Made by a program: the position numbers and the translations under genes
Source of the DNA: Halalkalibacillus halophilus DSM 18494
GTDB lineage: Bacteria; Bacillota; Bacilli; Bacillales; Alkalibacillaceae
Length of the DNA stretch: 64,000 bases
Assembly: GCF_000423105.1 (NCBI RefSeq)
Contig: NZ_AUHI01000009.1
Coordinates: forward strand, 62,001 to 126,000
Direction of reading: 5' to 3'
Shown: positions 16,672-24,719 of the stretch, in pieces
How positions within the stretch are numbered: the stretch's first letter is position 1
Layout of the letters: every line of letters begins with the position of its first letter
Notes under the pieces: model-generated
The model's database searches: none
Seen by the model: only the letters and a program-made list of their open reading frames with translations
Told to the model about the DNA's origin: nothing

Positions 16672-17019
16672 TTAGCCAAGGTAACTTGTTACATCATCAT
16701 CGCCAGTTACGATTAATAATACTTTACCTTCATCCATATCTTCTTCATAGTTTTCAGCTTCTGCTTCAGAAAAGCCGATTTCTTCAAGTTTTGAACGTAA
16801 TTCATCGCCTTTTTTAGCGAACATATTTCCTACTGCACTTTTGAAGTCTTGTTCAGAGAATCCGATCGTGTTAGCTTCTGCATTATTTGCAATACGCTTC
16901 GTTCGATCGTCATCGTGTGATAGGACATATACATTCTCACTACTCACACCATTATCTTTTAATTTTTTTACATCAGAAACTAATTGTTCATCGTTTGAAT
17001 ATTCACGAATAAATGGCAT
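16672..17019 (-). CDS. YflT-domain general stress protein (GSP17M-like)
   Basis: A 115-residue acidic protein of the heat-induced stress protein YflT family (PF11181). PFIREYSNDEQLVSDVKKLKDNG at the start, then VYVLSHDDDRTKRIANNA and the closing VLLIVTGDD are characteristic. Three in-frame starts (17025 TTG, 17022 ATG, 17019 ATG) follow AAGGAG; the ATG at 17019 has the best spacing. A strong sigma-B-like promoter lies upstream. In B. subtilis these proteins belong to the general stress regulon; molecular function is unknown. Confidence 0.88.
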   Translation of the reverse strand: MPFIREYSNDEQLVSDVKKLKDNGVSSENVYVLSHDDDRTKRIANNAEANTIGFSEQDFKSAVGNMFAKKGDELRSKLEEIGFSEAEAENYEEDMDEGKVLLIVTGDDDVTSYLG

Positions 17020-17061
17020 CATCAATCACTCCTTGGAATTGTTTTGTGCACATTACATAAA

Positions 17062-17086
17062 TTACCCCATTTTCTAAACGTTAAAC
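17062..17086 (-). promoter_or_regulatory. Sigma-B-like promoter of the YflT-type gene
   Basis: In the gene's direction a perfect GTTTAA is followed after 13 bp by GGGTAA. This is the best match to the sigma-B consensus in the window and lies about 45 bp before the start codon. Confidence 0.85.
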
Positions 17087-17092
17087 GTAAAT

Positions 17093-17920
17093 TTAGTCAC
17101 GTATGAAAAACGGATAGCCGTCTAGTGTCACTTTCCCCCAACTACTACGTATGAAGTAAACAAACCATACTGTACCTAATATAATTGCAACCAAGCCTGT
17201 ATACCCTAAAATTTGTGGGTTAGGAATGTATATTTCATTCATTTGGATAAAATATCTTTCGTAAATTTCGACCACACTAGCGATTGCATTATTTATAAAA
17301 TGAATAATGATAGGAACAATTAAGCTCTTCGTATAAATAAACCAAATACACATAACAATTCCAAATACAGTAGCTCCAATAAATTGGACCCCATGTAATA
17401 AACCAAAAATTACAGAAGAAACAATGATTCCTGTTCCAATACTATACTTCTTCGTTAAGCGACCTAATAAATACCCTCTGAAAAGAAATTCTTCCAGAAT
17501 AGGTGCCACAATCAAGATTGCGAAGATGTACATGAAAAATGCAGGAGTGGGTAATGGTTGAACAGTGATTTGTTCAAATAAACGTAAATCATCTTGTAGC
17601 ATCATAATAACTCCAGCGGTAAAGAAAGCTAACGCACCGTAGCTGATTAAGGTAGGAAATGCAACAGAACTTACAACAGACCGTTTGCGGACTGGATTTG
17701 AAGGCCGTGAAATCCAAATATTTAAGGGGTGTTCATAATCTCTTAGTCTTCTCCAAAGGTAATAAAAAGGCACAATACTCAATGCGATTACATCAACGAA
17801 TATGAGACTTAAACTGTTATTTATAGGTAGTATGAAAAAGAAGCCAGCAATCAATATGTAACTCACAAATATTAAAACAAGAAAATCTCTTGTTTTATTC
17901 TCTTCAAAGAACAGATCCAT
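17093..17920 (-). CDS. CPBP family intramembrane metalloprotease
   Basis: A 275-residue polytopic membrane protein of the CPBP (CAAX protease/Abi, PF02517) family. The three glutamic-protease motifs are intact: EEFLFRGYLLGRL (EE..FR), VIFGLLHGVQFIG (F...H) and IIIHFINNAIASVV (H...N). About seven to eight membrane segments are visible. Such proteins cleave membrane substrates or take part in bacteriocin immunity; the substrate here is unknown. AAGGAGGATAAGTG precedes the ATG. Confidence 0.9.
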   Translation of the reverse strand: MDLFFEENKTRDFLVLIFVSYILIAGFFFILPINNSLSLIFVDVIALSIVPFYYLWRRLRDYEHPLNIWISRPSNPVRKRSVVSSVAFPTLISYGALAFFTAGVIMMLQDDLRLFEQITVQPLPTPAFFMYIFAILIVAPILEEFLFRGYLLGRLTKKYSIGTGIIVSSVIFGLLHGVQFIGATVFGIVMCIWFIYTKSLIVPIIIHFINNAIASVVEIYERYFIQMNEIYIPNPQILGYTGLVAIILGTVWFVYFIRSSWGKVTLDGYPFFIRD

Positions 17921-18033
17921 TCACTTATCCTCCTTTTTTTACCATCCTATCAGAAATTGTTAATGATTGGAATGAAAGTAGGTATGAAATAGTCCTACTT
18001 CTAAATTCTCTTGTTTAATTGAAGTCTTTTTAG

Positions 18034-18063
18034 TTAACTATAGATAGAAGTTCGCTATATAAT
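18034..18063 (+). promoter_or_regulatory. Candidate sigma-A promoter of the CAP-domain gene
   Basis: TTAACT (18034-18039) and a perfect TATAAT (18058-18063) with an 18-bp spacer lie about 30 bp before the start codon. Confidence 0.5.
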
Positions 18064-18095
18064 AGGAAAAAGAGATAGAGTTAGGGGGTAAACCT

Positions 18096-18788
18096 TTGGG
18101 ATTTATTCGATTTATAATTTTGGTCTCGGTTATTGTCTTGTTTGTGTATGCATTCCCTTTTAATCAATTTATAGGAGAAGAGGCATCTTATCAAGAAGAC
18201 GATGAATGGTCCATTGAACAAGTTTACGATGATTTTAAGAATCGTTTAAATGATATAGATGTTGAAGCTGTACAGGACCGCGTTAGTGATGGATGGCATC
18301 AAATCCAATGGTTCGTAGAAAGTTTGGGTAATGAAAACTTAGAAACTCCTAATGTATTTGAAGTGCCAGAACATGATGCAAAGGAAGCAGCAGATGACTT
18401 TGAAGCACATGAATTTGAACAAGAAGTGTTAGAACTTGTTAATGAGGAACGTGCGGAGCGTGGATTAGGAGATTTAGAGTTTTCGAATGAAACAGCAGTA
18501 GTAGCAAGGGAAAAATCACGTGATATGAGTGAAAATGATTATTTTGCCCATCAATCGCCGACTTACGGCTCCCCTTTTGATATGTTAAACCAGTTTGGAG
18601 TGCAATATCGTGCCGCTGGGGAAAATATCGCGATGGGTCAACGAAGTCCGGAGCAGGTGATGGAAGGTTGGATGAATAGTGACGGACATCGTGCGAATAT
18701 ATTAAAAGAAGAGTTCACACATTTAGGTGTTGGTTATGTTAAAGATGGTATGCGGACGTACTGGACGCAGATGTTTTTAGGAAGATAG
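18096..18788 (+). CDS. CAP-domain (SCP/PR1-like) secreted or anchored protein
   Basis: A 230-residue protein with an N-terminal hydrophobic segment (FIRFIILVSVIVLFVYAF) acting as signal or anchor, an acidic linker of about 80 residues, and a C-terminal CAP domain (YkwD type, about residues 110-228). The domain shows VLELVNEERAERGL, MSENDYFAHQSP, AAGENIAMG and GWMNSDGHRANILK, which supply the His and Glu residues of the CAP cavity. CAP proteins of Bacillus are linked to the cell surface or spore; the biochemical role is unresolved. Start TTG behind AGGGGG. Confidence 0.9.
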   Translation: MGFIRFIILVSVIVLFVYAFPFNQFIGEEASYQEDDEWSIEQVYDDFKNRLNDIDVEAVQDRVSDGWHQIQWFVESLGNENLETPNVFEVPEHDAKEAADDFEAHEFEQEVLELVNEERAERGLGDLEFSNETAVVAREKSRDMSENDYFAHQSPTYGSPFDMLNQFGVQYRAAGENIAMGQRSPEQVMEGWMNSDGHRANILKEEFTHLGVGYVKDGMRTYWTQMFLGR

Positions 18789-18798
18789 TGAAAATACA

Positions 18799-19045
18799 AT
18801 AGAAGCGGCTGGGACAAATTAAAGTGGTAGCATGGAAATCCTAACAATAAAAAGTGGTGCGACTAACTCGCTCCTGAAATAGACTGCGCTTTCCGTGGGG
18901 AGCTGGTGAGCCTCCTCATGCTACGCATTCCGGGGTCTCACCTGAGCTCTATTTCCCACAGGAGTCTCCGTCCATTTCATCCGCTTTTCATCTGCTTTGT
19001 ACGGAATATTCATGACTTCAGACACTTTTGTCTCAGCCTCTTCTT
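18799..19045. repeat. About 245-bp structured inverted-repeat element
   Basis: The ends are imperfect inverted repeats: AGAAGCGGCTGGGACAAA (from 18800) and TTTTGTCTCAGCCTCTTCT (to about 19045). Inside lie nested pairs, CTCCTG-AAATAG with CTATTTCCCACAGGAG, and GGTGAG with CTCACC around 18905-18945, with much higher GC than the flanks. It holds no credible gene. Similar palindromic intergenic elements with a CTGGGACA...TGTCCCAG frame occur in Bacillaceae genomes, from memory; it may be a non-autonomous repeat that also terminates transcription. It occupies nearly all the 281 bp between the CAP and gltS genes. Confidence 0.6.
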
Positions 19046-19069
19046 TAGATTTAGCCCTTATTTATTAAT

Positions 19070-20473
19070 TTATTCTTTCATTTTCCCAAAGTATAGCAGT
19101 CCTACGAGTAAGCCTATAAGCATCATGATGGTCGCGAAAATTAGGAATGGTATAGGGCCGAATTGGAAGATGAGCGGGACAGATAAAGCTGTTACAAGTC
19201 CACCACCTAGGAATGGTTCAAATACCAATTGCTTATAACCAAAACCTTCTAATGCTGGTGATTTACCTTCAGGGTCAGCTACGCGAATCAGTAATAGTCC
19301 GGTTGCAGTAATACCCATTGATTGCCCGAAATCACCAATGGCACGTTCTAGCCAATAGCTTGGAATCATGCGTGGTGCAAGTAAGAAGAAACCAATGACG
19401 TTCCATGCAATCCCAACCCCAGCTAGTAAAAGGAAGGGCACAATATAGGTTCCAATTACTTCTAATGAAACGGTAGCAATTGCTGAAAGAACGAGTACGT
19501 CCAGAGATAAACCTTGGATACGGCTGATCATTCTACGGTCAATGACCTCCGTATTATCAATTTTCGTAAAGAATAGTTGAACTAAAATTCCGCCAATCAT
19601 AGCTAACGGGAATAAAGGAATATATGTCATGAAGTCTGAGCCGATTAGAGCAGCTTCTGTAAAAATAAACCCTTCAAGAATCACATACCCAACTAAAATC
19701 GCTGCACTAATTACAGCTATGTGAAGTGACATAGGCTCTATAGATTCAGGGCTTACAGTCATTTTTGCTGCAGGTTCGCGATTTTCAAACTCAACGATTC
19801 CTGCGCGTTTCACATTTGATTGGTCTTTCATATCCTTCATAATGACCGTATGGTTCTTTTTAACTGCCCAATTGATAAATAAAATACCAATTAGAACACC
19901 CGATAAAATACCTACTGTTGCAAGTCCAATTGCTAAATCATATGCTTCAGCAAATCCAATATCTTCGAAAGTACCTTGGAGTCCTGCTGCGGTACCATGA
20001 CCACCTTCGAAACCTACTTCAATTAATGCTCCAACCATTGGAGGCATTCCGAAAAATGGTCCAAGAACAAGAATAGCTAGGAGTATACCAACCACGTATT
20101 GTCCCCAGCCTATTGTCCAACCGAATGTAAGCTGCGGTCCACCGACCTTCCATATTTTCGAAAGGGAAGGGAGGATCGTTCCGAGAAATAAAGTTGCGAA
20201 TACTACGTTGATTAGTAGCCCGGGTAACGTAGCCCAAACCTCTGTAATACTTTCTGTCATGACACCATTAGAGAAGAAGGAATCTTCTCCGATATACGGT
20301 GTAATTAATTTACCTAAAACTTGCGGTCCAGCTAGTAATGCTAAGAAACCAGCTATTACAGATGATGGTAAAAATAAATCCTGTAGAAATTTTAGCCGTA
20401 CGCGAAGCCATTTACCTATTAATAAAAATAATCCTAAGTACACTAATGCAAAACCTATTTGATCGGGACTCAT
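19070..20473 (-). CDS. gltS: Sodium/glutamate symporter, GltS family
   Basis: A 467-residue polytopic protein of the ESS (GltS) family, which imports glutamate with Na+. The two inverted halves each contain a re-entrant loop; the first shows EVGFEGGHGTAAGLQ, the GGHGTAA signature of the family, and the second IGDFGQSMGITATGLLL. Around ten to twelve hydrophobic segments are visible. It is longer than E. coli GltS (about 400 residues), mostly from an insert near residues 200-250 (KKNHTVIMKDMKDQ). The upstream region contains CTCCTG-type ribosome binding sequence AGGAGGGATTAG. Confidence 0.88.
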   Translation of the reverse strand: MSPDQIGFALVYLGLFLLIGKWLRVRLKFLQDLFLPSSVIAGFLALLAGPQVLGKLITPYIGEDSFFSNGVMTESITEVWATLPGLLINVVFATLFLGTILPSLSKIWKVGGPQLTFGWTIGWGQYVVGILLAILVLGPFFGMPPMVGALIEVGFEGGHGTAAGLQGTFEDIGFAEAYDLAIGLATVGILSGVLIGILFINWAVKKNHTVIMKDMKDQSNVKRAGIVEFENREPAAKMTVSPESIEPMSLHIAVISAAILVGYVILEGFIFTEAALIGSDFMTYIPLFPLAMIGGILVQLFFTKIDNTEVIDRRMISRIQGLSLDVLVLSAIATVSLEVIGTYIVPFLLLAGVGIAWNVIGFFLLAPRMIPSYWLERAIGDFGQSMGITATGLLLIRVADPEGKSPALEGFGYKQLVFEPFLGGGLVTALSVPLIFQFGPIPFLIFATIMMLIGLLVGLLYFGKMKE

Positions 20474-20583
20474 CTAATCCCTCCTGTGAAAAATTGTGAT
20501 AAAGATTTTTTCCACTAAATAGGTGTTTTCAAACGCGAATGTTTGATAAATGCATCAAAAGTAACAAAGGAAATGGGAGGCAA

Positions 20584-22083
20584 TTATTCTTTTGAATACA
20601 CATCTTTAATTGTATAATCATGTTTTTTTAAAGCTTCCTGTGCAGGACCTTCTATAACTTTTCCTTCATAGGAAAATCTAGAACCATGACACGGGCAATC
20701 CCACGTTCGTTCTGCATCATTCCAATTCACTTCACAGCCCATATGTGTGCATGTTGTATCTACTACATGTACTTGACCTTCATCATCTTTATAAGCTCCA
20801 GTTCGTTGTCCATCTTTTAAAAAGGTAGTCGCTTCATCCGGCTGAAGTTGGTCAATTTTATTTTTAGGAAAGTCTATTTTTCCTTTAATAAAATGCTTGG
20901 TCACATCCACATTTTCGCGAATTATTTGTTTTGCACTTGCTTTGAGGTTAAAACGGGTTGGCTTGAAAATTTCTAAATCCGTATTCGGTCTCTCTAAAAT
21001 TTTGTCTGTTAACATCATAGCTGCAGCTGTGCTGTTGGTCATACCCCATTTGCGATAGCCAGTCGCTACAAGTGTGCGAGGACGATCTTGGTGAAGAGGG
21101 CCAATGAAAGGTAATTGGTCTTCTGTAACATAATCTTGTGCAGACCAATGATACTGGACATTAACTTTACCAAATACACTTTCAGCTGAACGGGTAAGTG
21201 CTTGATAATGTTTGCTAATGTCATCTCCTTGTCCAACTTTATGGCTTTCTCCTCCGAATAATATGAAATCTTCTCCATTAATTGTAGTTTGTCGAATCGA
21301 ACGAACAGGTTTATCTACACTTACATACATTCCATGGTCTGGAGAATTGATTGCTGGAAATGCGATGACATACGACTTATTAGCGTACATTCTAGCAAAC
21401 AAAAATTTTGCTCCTTCATAAAATGGATAATGCGAGCTGATGATCACGTGGTTGGCCGTAATGCTATGACCAGTTTCACAAGTAACTTCGACGTTTTCTT
21501 CTGATTCCTTTACCGCTGTTGCTTTTGTATTTTCATAAATGGTTACATTCATTTTTATTAGCTCTTGAACAAGAAAACTCAAATATTTGGTAGGGTTAAA
21601 TTGAGCCTGGTCAGGAAGCTGAAGTGCATTTTGAATGTCTAAATTGTAAGGGATGCTCGTTTCAATTGTGCCTTTTAAATTTAAGTGATCGTATGCTTGC
21701 TTTTCTTTTTCAATTTTAGTTTCATACTCACCAGAAGTTGAGAATATTACAGCCTTATTCTTTTCATAATCACATTCAATCGCGTTAGTGTGAACTAGTC
21801 CTTCTATAAATTTGGCTGCAGCTTGGTTGACTTGTAGATACGTTTTTGCCGTGTTGAAATCACTATTATTAATTAATTGATCGTAACAAAGTCCATGTTG
21901 TACAGTAACCTTCGCGGTGGTGTGAAGCGAGGTTCCGCCAACTAAATGAGAGGCATCAATCAAAGTAACGGACTTACCTTCCTTGGCTAAGAGGTAGGCA
22001 GAGGTAATCCCAGTAATTCCACCGCCAACGATTAGTACATCTGTTGAAGTCGAAGAAGATATAGGAGGAAATTTTGGAATCAT
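20584..22083 (-). CDS. yhfW: FAD-dependent oxidoreductase with C-terminal Rieske domain (YhfW-like)
   Basis: A 499-residue two-domain protein. Residues 1-380 are a DAO-type flavoprotein with the FAD-binding VLIVGGGITGITSAYLLAKEG, and residues about 410-495 are a Rieske [2Fe-2S] domain with CTHMGCEVNW and CPCHGSRFSYEGKV (C-X-H...C-X2-H). The arrangement matches B. subtilis YhfW. It may transfer electrons from an amine or similar substrate via the flavin to the iron-sulfur cluster; substrate and partner are unknown. GGGAAGGA lies seven bases before the ATG. Confidence 0.92.
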   Translation of the reverse strand: MIPKFPPISSSTSTDVLIVGGGITGITSAYLLAKEGKSVTLIDASHLVGGTSLHTTAKVTVQHGLCYDQLINNSDFNTAKTYLQVNQAAAKFIEGLVHTNAIECDYEKNKAVIFSTSGEYETKIEKEKQAYDHLNLKGTIETSIPYNLDIQNALQLPDQAQFNPTKYLSFLVQELIKMNVTIYENTKATAVKESEENVEVTCETGHSITANHVIISSHYPFYEGAKFLFARMYANKSYVIAFPAINSPDHGMYVSVDKPVRSIRQTTINGEDFILFGGESHKVGQGDDISKHYQALTRSAESVFGKVNVQYHWSAQDYVTEDQLPFIGPLHQDRPRTLVATGYRKWGMTNSTAAAMMLTDKILERPNTDLEIFKPTRFNLKASAKQIIRENVDVTKHFIKGKIDFPKNKIDQLQPDEATTFLKDGQRTGAYKDDEGQVHVVDTTCTHMGCEVNWNDAERTWDCPCHGSRFSYEGKVIEGPAQEALKKHDYTIKDVYSKE

Positions 22084-22227
22084 TCGAGTTCCTTCCCAAA
22101 TACTTCTTAACTGATTTAAATCTTTGATAGTTCTTCACCTCCAAATTGTCTTTTTTTAAGGTTTCTCTAATTATGTGCATTCTATTCATTAGGTATTTAT
22201 AACTATTTTTATTATGTTTTTGAACCC

Positions 22228-22255
22228 TTGCACAGCATACGATGAAAGTTAAAAT
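22228..22255 (+). promoter_or_regulatory. Candidate sigma-A promoter of the diguanylate cyclase gene
   Basis: TTGCAC and TAAAAT are separated by 16 bp. The site is 160 bp before the start codon, so a long untranslated leader would follow. The 330-bp divergent region to yhfW otherwise shows only A/T-rich sequence. Confidence 0.4.
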
Positions 22256-22413
22256 GTAATATTTTGTCGTGATTAATTTCTATAATTCAATAGCTTTTTT
22301 CCAGATTTTATAGTAAAATCTTTTAAAAGACATGCGGTAAAATATAACTAAACATCATAAATGAATTACACATATAAAATAGTTCAAAATAACTACAGAA
22401 AGGAGTTATATTC

Positions 22414-24096
22414 ATGACTACTAATCAGCTGTGTGAACGTGTATTGATGGATGGGTTAGATAGTTTAGTATTCGTTATGCGAGTAGAAGCCTCATCTGGG
22501 CTGTTTATTTATGATTTTATAAATAAAAAAGGATTTGATGAGACTTTTTTAACAAAGGATGACTTAGGTAAAAGTTTAGATGAGGTTTTAACTGCAGAGC
22601 AATCCGAGTTGTTACATAAAATGTATAATCAAGTGGTCAAAGAAAAAACTATTGTAAAATATGAAGATTCCTTCCATTCAGCTGCGAATCGGCATTTAAT
22701 AAATGAAACGACACTTACACCATTATTGAATGATGATGGTGTGGTAAGTGAGATTGTTGCAGTAGTTAGAGATATTACTGATTTCAAATTATCAGAAGCG
22801 GCAAGAGATGAATCAGAGTTAAAGATGAAATTAAGCAAACAACGCTATCAGTCCTTATTTGATGATAATTCGGATGCAATTTGTTCCCTTAGTACAGGTG
22901 GGTCGGTTACAGAAATGAATCAAGCATTTGCAGATTTGTCAGGTTACCGTGAGGCTGAATTAGTAGGAAGGTCTGTATTTGATGTTGTAGAAGCAAAGGT
23001 GCGACATCAATTAATGCGAAAATTTTTCCGTACCTTAAAAGGGAACCCGCAAAGGTTCGAGCTTCGTTTAACCAATGCGGATCATAATTATATTGATTTA
23101 CAAGTAATGCTCACACCAACGATTATTGACGACAGAATCACCGGTGTTTTTGCTATTATGAAGGATATTTCAGAACAAAGAGAAGCAGAACATACTTTAA
23201 GAAAAAACGAAGAGCAATTTCGAATGATTGCAGAAAGTTCGCATGATTTAATCACGATGCTGGATAAAGAGGGATATATCACCTATGCTTCTCCTTCTTA
23301 CGAGTATGTATTGGGTCATGCACCTGAGAAGTATATTGGACAATCCTTGCTTCACAATTTACATGAACATGATCAGGAGAGTGTATTAGAGCATTTTAGA
23401 AACTCTCAAACATCAGGGAATCCTTTTTCCATTGAGTTTAGACAATTCCATATGCTTCGTGGGTGGCTTTGGTTTGAATTGCAGGCAAAACCGATCTTTC
23501 AAGATGATGGTGAATTCTATCAGATGGTCGTTGTCACAAGGGATATTACTGAACGTAAAGCATATGAAGAGCAATTAAAGCAATTTGCTTACCACGACCC
23601 ACTAACCGAGTTGCCAAATAGAAGATTGTTTCAGGATCAATTATCTACGCATTTAAAAAGGAATAATAATAATTTCGCTGTCATGATGATGGACCTAGAT
23701 AATTTTAAAGCTATAAATGATACACATGGGCATGATGTCGGAGATGAGATTATTAAAGAATTTGGTAAGCGGATCAAAGACACAATTAGAGATACAGATT
23801 TTGTGGCCAGATTAGGTGGAGATGAATTTATTTTATTGCTTACACAAATTGATTCTAAAGAGAGAATATTTGATGTACTACATCGCATTCAAAAGGTGGT
23901 TGCAGAACCATGGTATGTAAAAGGTTTAGAAATTAAAGTCACTTCTAGTATAGGCCTAACTATGCCAGAGGAAACAGATATTATTGCTAATGGGAACGTA
24001 TTGATTAAAGCAGCAGATAACGCACTATATAAAGCAAAATCAGCCGGTAAAAATACGTATCAATTGATTTCCTACAGAAATAAGGTAGTAGAATAA
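22414..24096 (+). CDS. PAS-domain diguanylate cyclase with intact GGDEF and I-site
   Basis: A 560-residue cytoplasmic protein with no membrane helices. Three PAS-like sensor modules occupy about residues 10-125, 145-265 and 268-395, each closing with a DIT/DIS motif (VVRDITDFK, IMKDISEQRE, VTRDITERKA). A GGDEF domain follows from YHDPLTELPNRRLF. The active site is GGDEF near residue 470, and an RDTD (RxxD) I-site stands exactly five residues before it, so feedback inhibition by c-di-GMP is expected. Start ATG behind AAAGGAG. There is no EAL domain. Confidence 0.95.
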   Translation: MTTNQLCERVLMDGLDSLVFVMRVEASSGLFIYDFINKKGFDETFLTKDDLGKSLDEVLTAEQSELLHKMYNQVVKEKTIVKYEDSFHSAANRHLINETTLTPLLNDDGVVSEIVAVVRDITDFKLSEAARDESELKMKLSKQRYQSLFDDNSDAICSLSTGGSVTEMNQAFADLSGYREAELVGRSVFDVVEAKVRHQLMRKFFRTLKGNPQRFELRLTNADHNYIDLQVMLTPTIIDDRITGVFAIMKDISEQREAEHTLRKNEEQFRMIAESSHDLITMLDKEGYITYASPSYEYVLGHAPEKYIGQSLLHNLHEHDQESVLEHFRNSQTSGNPFSIEFRQFHMLRGWLWFELQAKPIFQDDGEFYQMVVVTRDITERKAYEEQLKQFAYHDPLTELPNRRLFQDQLSTHLKRNNNNFAVMMMDLDNFKAINDTHGHDVGDEIIKEFGKRIKDTIRDTDFVARLGGDEFILLLTQIDSKERIFDVLHRIQKVVAEPWYVKGLEIKVTSSIGLTMPEETDIIANGNVLIKAADNALYKAKSAGKNTYQLISYRNKVVE

Positions 24097-24119
24097 AGAT
24101 AGAACCATATCACGACTTT

Positions 24120-24145
24120 TAGTAGCTCAGAGGCTGCTATTTTTA
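24120..24145 (+). terminator. Terminator after the diguanylate cyclase gene
   Basis: TAGTAGC and GCTGCTA form a short stem with one mismatch, followed by TTTTTATTATT. Confidence 0.7.
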
Positions 24146-24233
24146 TTATTATAATATGGATATAGATATATTCATAAAATGATTTTTTGAATCTCTAAAC
24201 GGGTAAACTATAAGTGTATAGGAGGGTTGTCGG

Positions 24234-24494
24234 ATGTTACCTACTTTATTAACGATCATTGGTATTTTATTTATTTTTACATTAATAGCTACATTAGTAA
24301 TCGGTAAGAAAACAGATGACCAAATTAAAGAGTATGAACGTCGAGATGCTTCACCCCAAGAGGAGTTAGAACGCTCCAGAGAATATGAACAGACTTCTAT
24401 GAAGAAGAATATACCCAACTTAGCAGGAATCTATGTCGTCTATTTCATTCTCGTTATTATTGCATGTATTGTGCTTTATTTTGTTTTAATTTAA
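24234..24494 (+). CDS. Small two-helix membrane protein, unknown function
   Basis: An 86-residue protein, not recognised. Helices span about residues 4-23 (TLLTIIGILFIFTLIATLVI) and 65-86 (IYVVYFILVIIACIVLYFVL), joined by a charged 40-residue loop (KKTDDQIKEYERRDASPQEE) that is likely cytoplasmic. AGGAGGG precedes the ATG at good spacing, and a terminator follows, so it appears to be a monocistronic real gene. Role unknown. Confidence 0.72.
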   Translation: MLPTLLTIIGILFIFTLIATLVIGKKTDDQIKEYERRDASPQEELERSREYEQTSMKKNIPNLAGIYVVYFILVIIACIVLYFVLI

Positions 24495-24638
24495 GTAAAT
24501 TAAACTCAGTTTCACAATTATTTTGTAAACTGTAATAATTGTAATATAGTATTCATTTATTCGTAACTTCACTGTTGGGGAAGTTATGTTATCTTATAAA
24601 TAGAAACTCATAATATCTCCCTAAAGATAAAATGTTTT

Positions 24639-24673
24639 GAGGAAGCAGGTGCTCATCGCCTGCTTCCTTTTTA
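24639..24673 (+). terminator. Terminator in the 24.5-24.7 kb intergenic region
   Basis: GGAAGCAGG and CCTGCTTCC form a perfect 9-bp stem around a 9-base loop, followed by TTTTTATT. It lies about 145 bp after the small membrane gene. Confidence 0.88.
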
Positions 24674-24680
24674 TTGTATT

Positions 24681-24719
24681 AAAAAAGGTTAGACTGCGAA
24701 TTAATCGCGTCTAACCTTT
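24681..24719 (-). terminator. Terminator overlapping the end of the CPA1 antiporter gene
   Basis: In the minus direction AAAGGTTAGAC pairs with GTCTAACCTTT and is followed by a T-run. The upstream arm encodes the last codons (KRKVRRD) and the stop codon lies in the loop, so the coding sequence itself forms half of the terminator. Confidence 0.85.

Noticed and set aside
18906..19238. 110-residue frame across the inverted-repeat element
   Set aside because: It crosses the element and runs antisense into gltS, has no ribosome binding site and no recognisable family.
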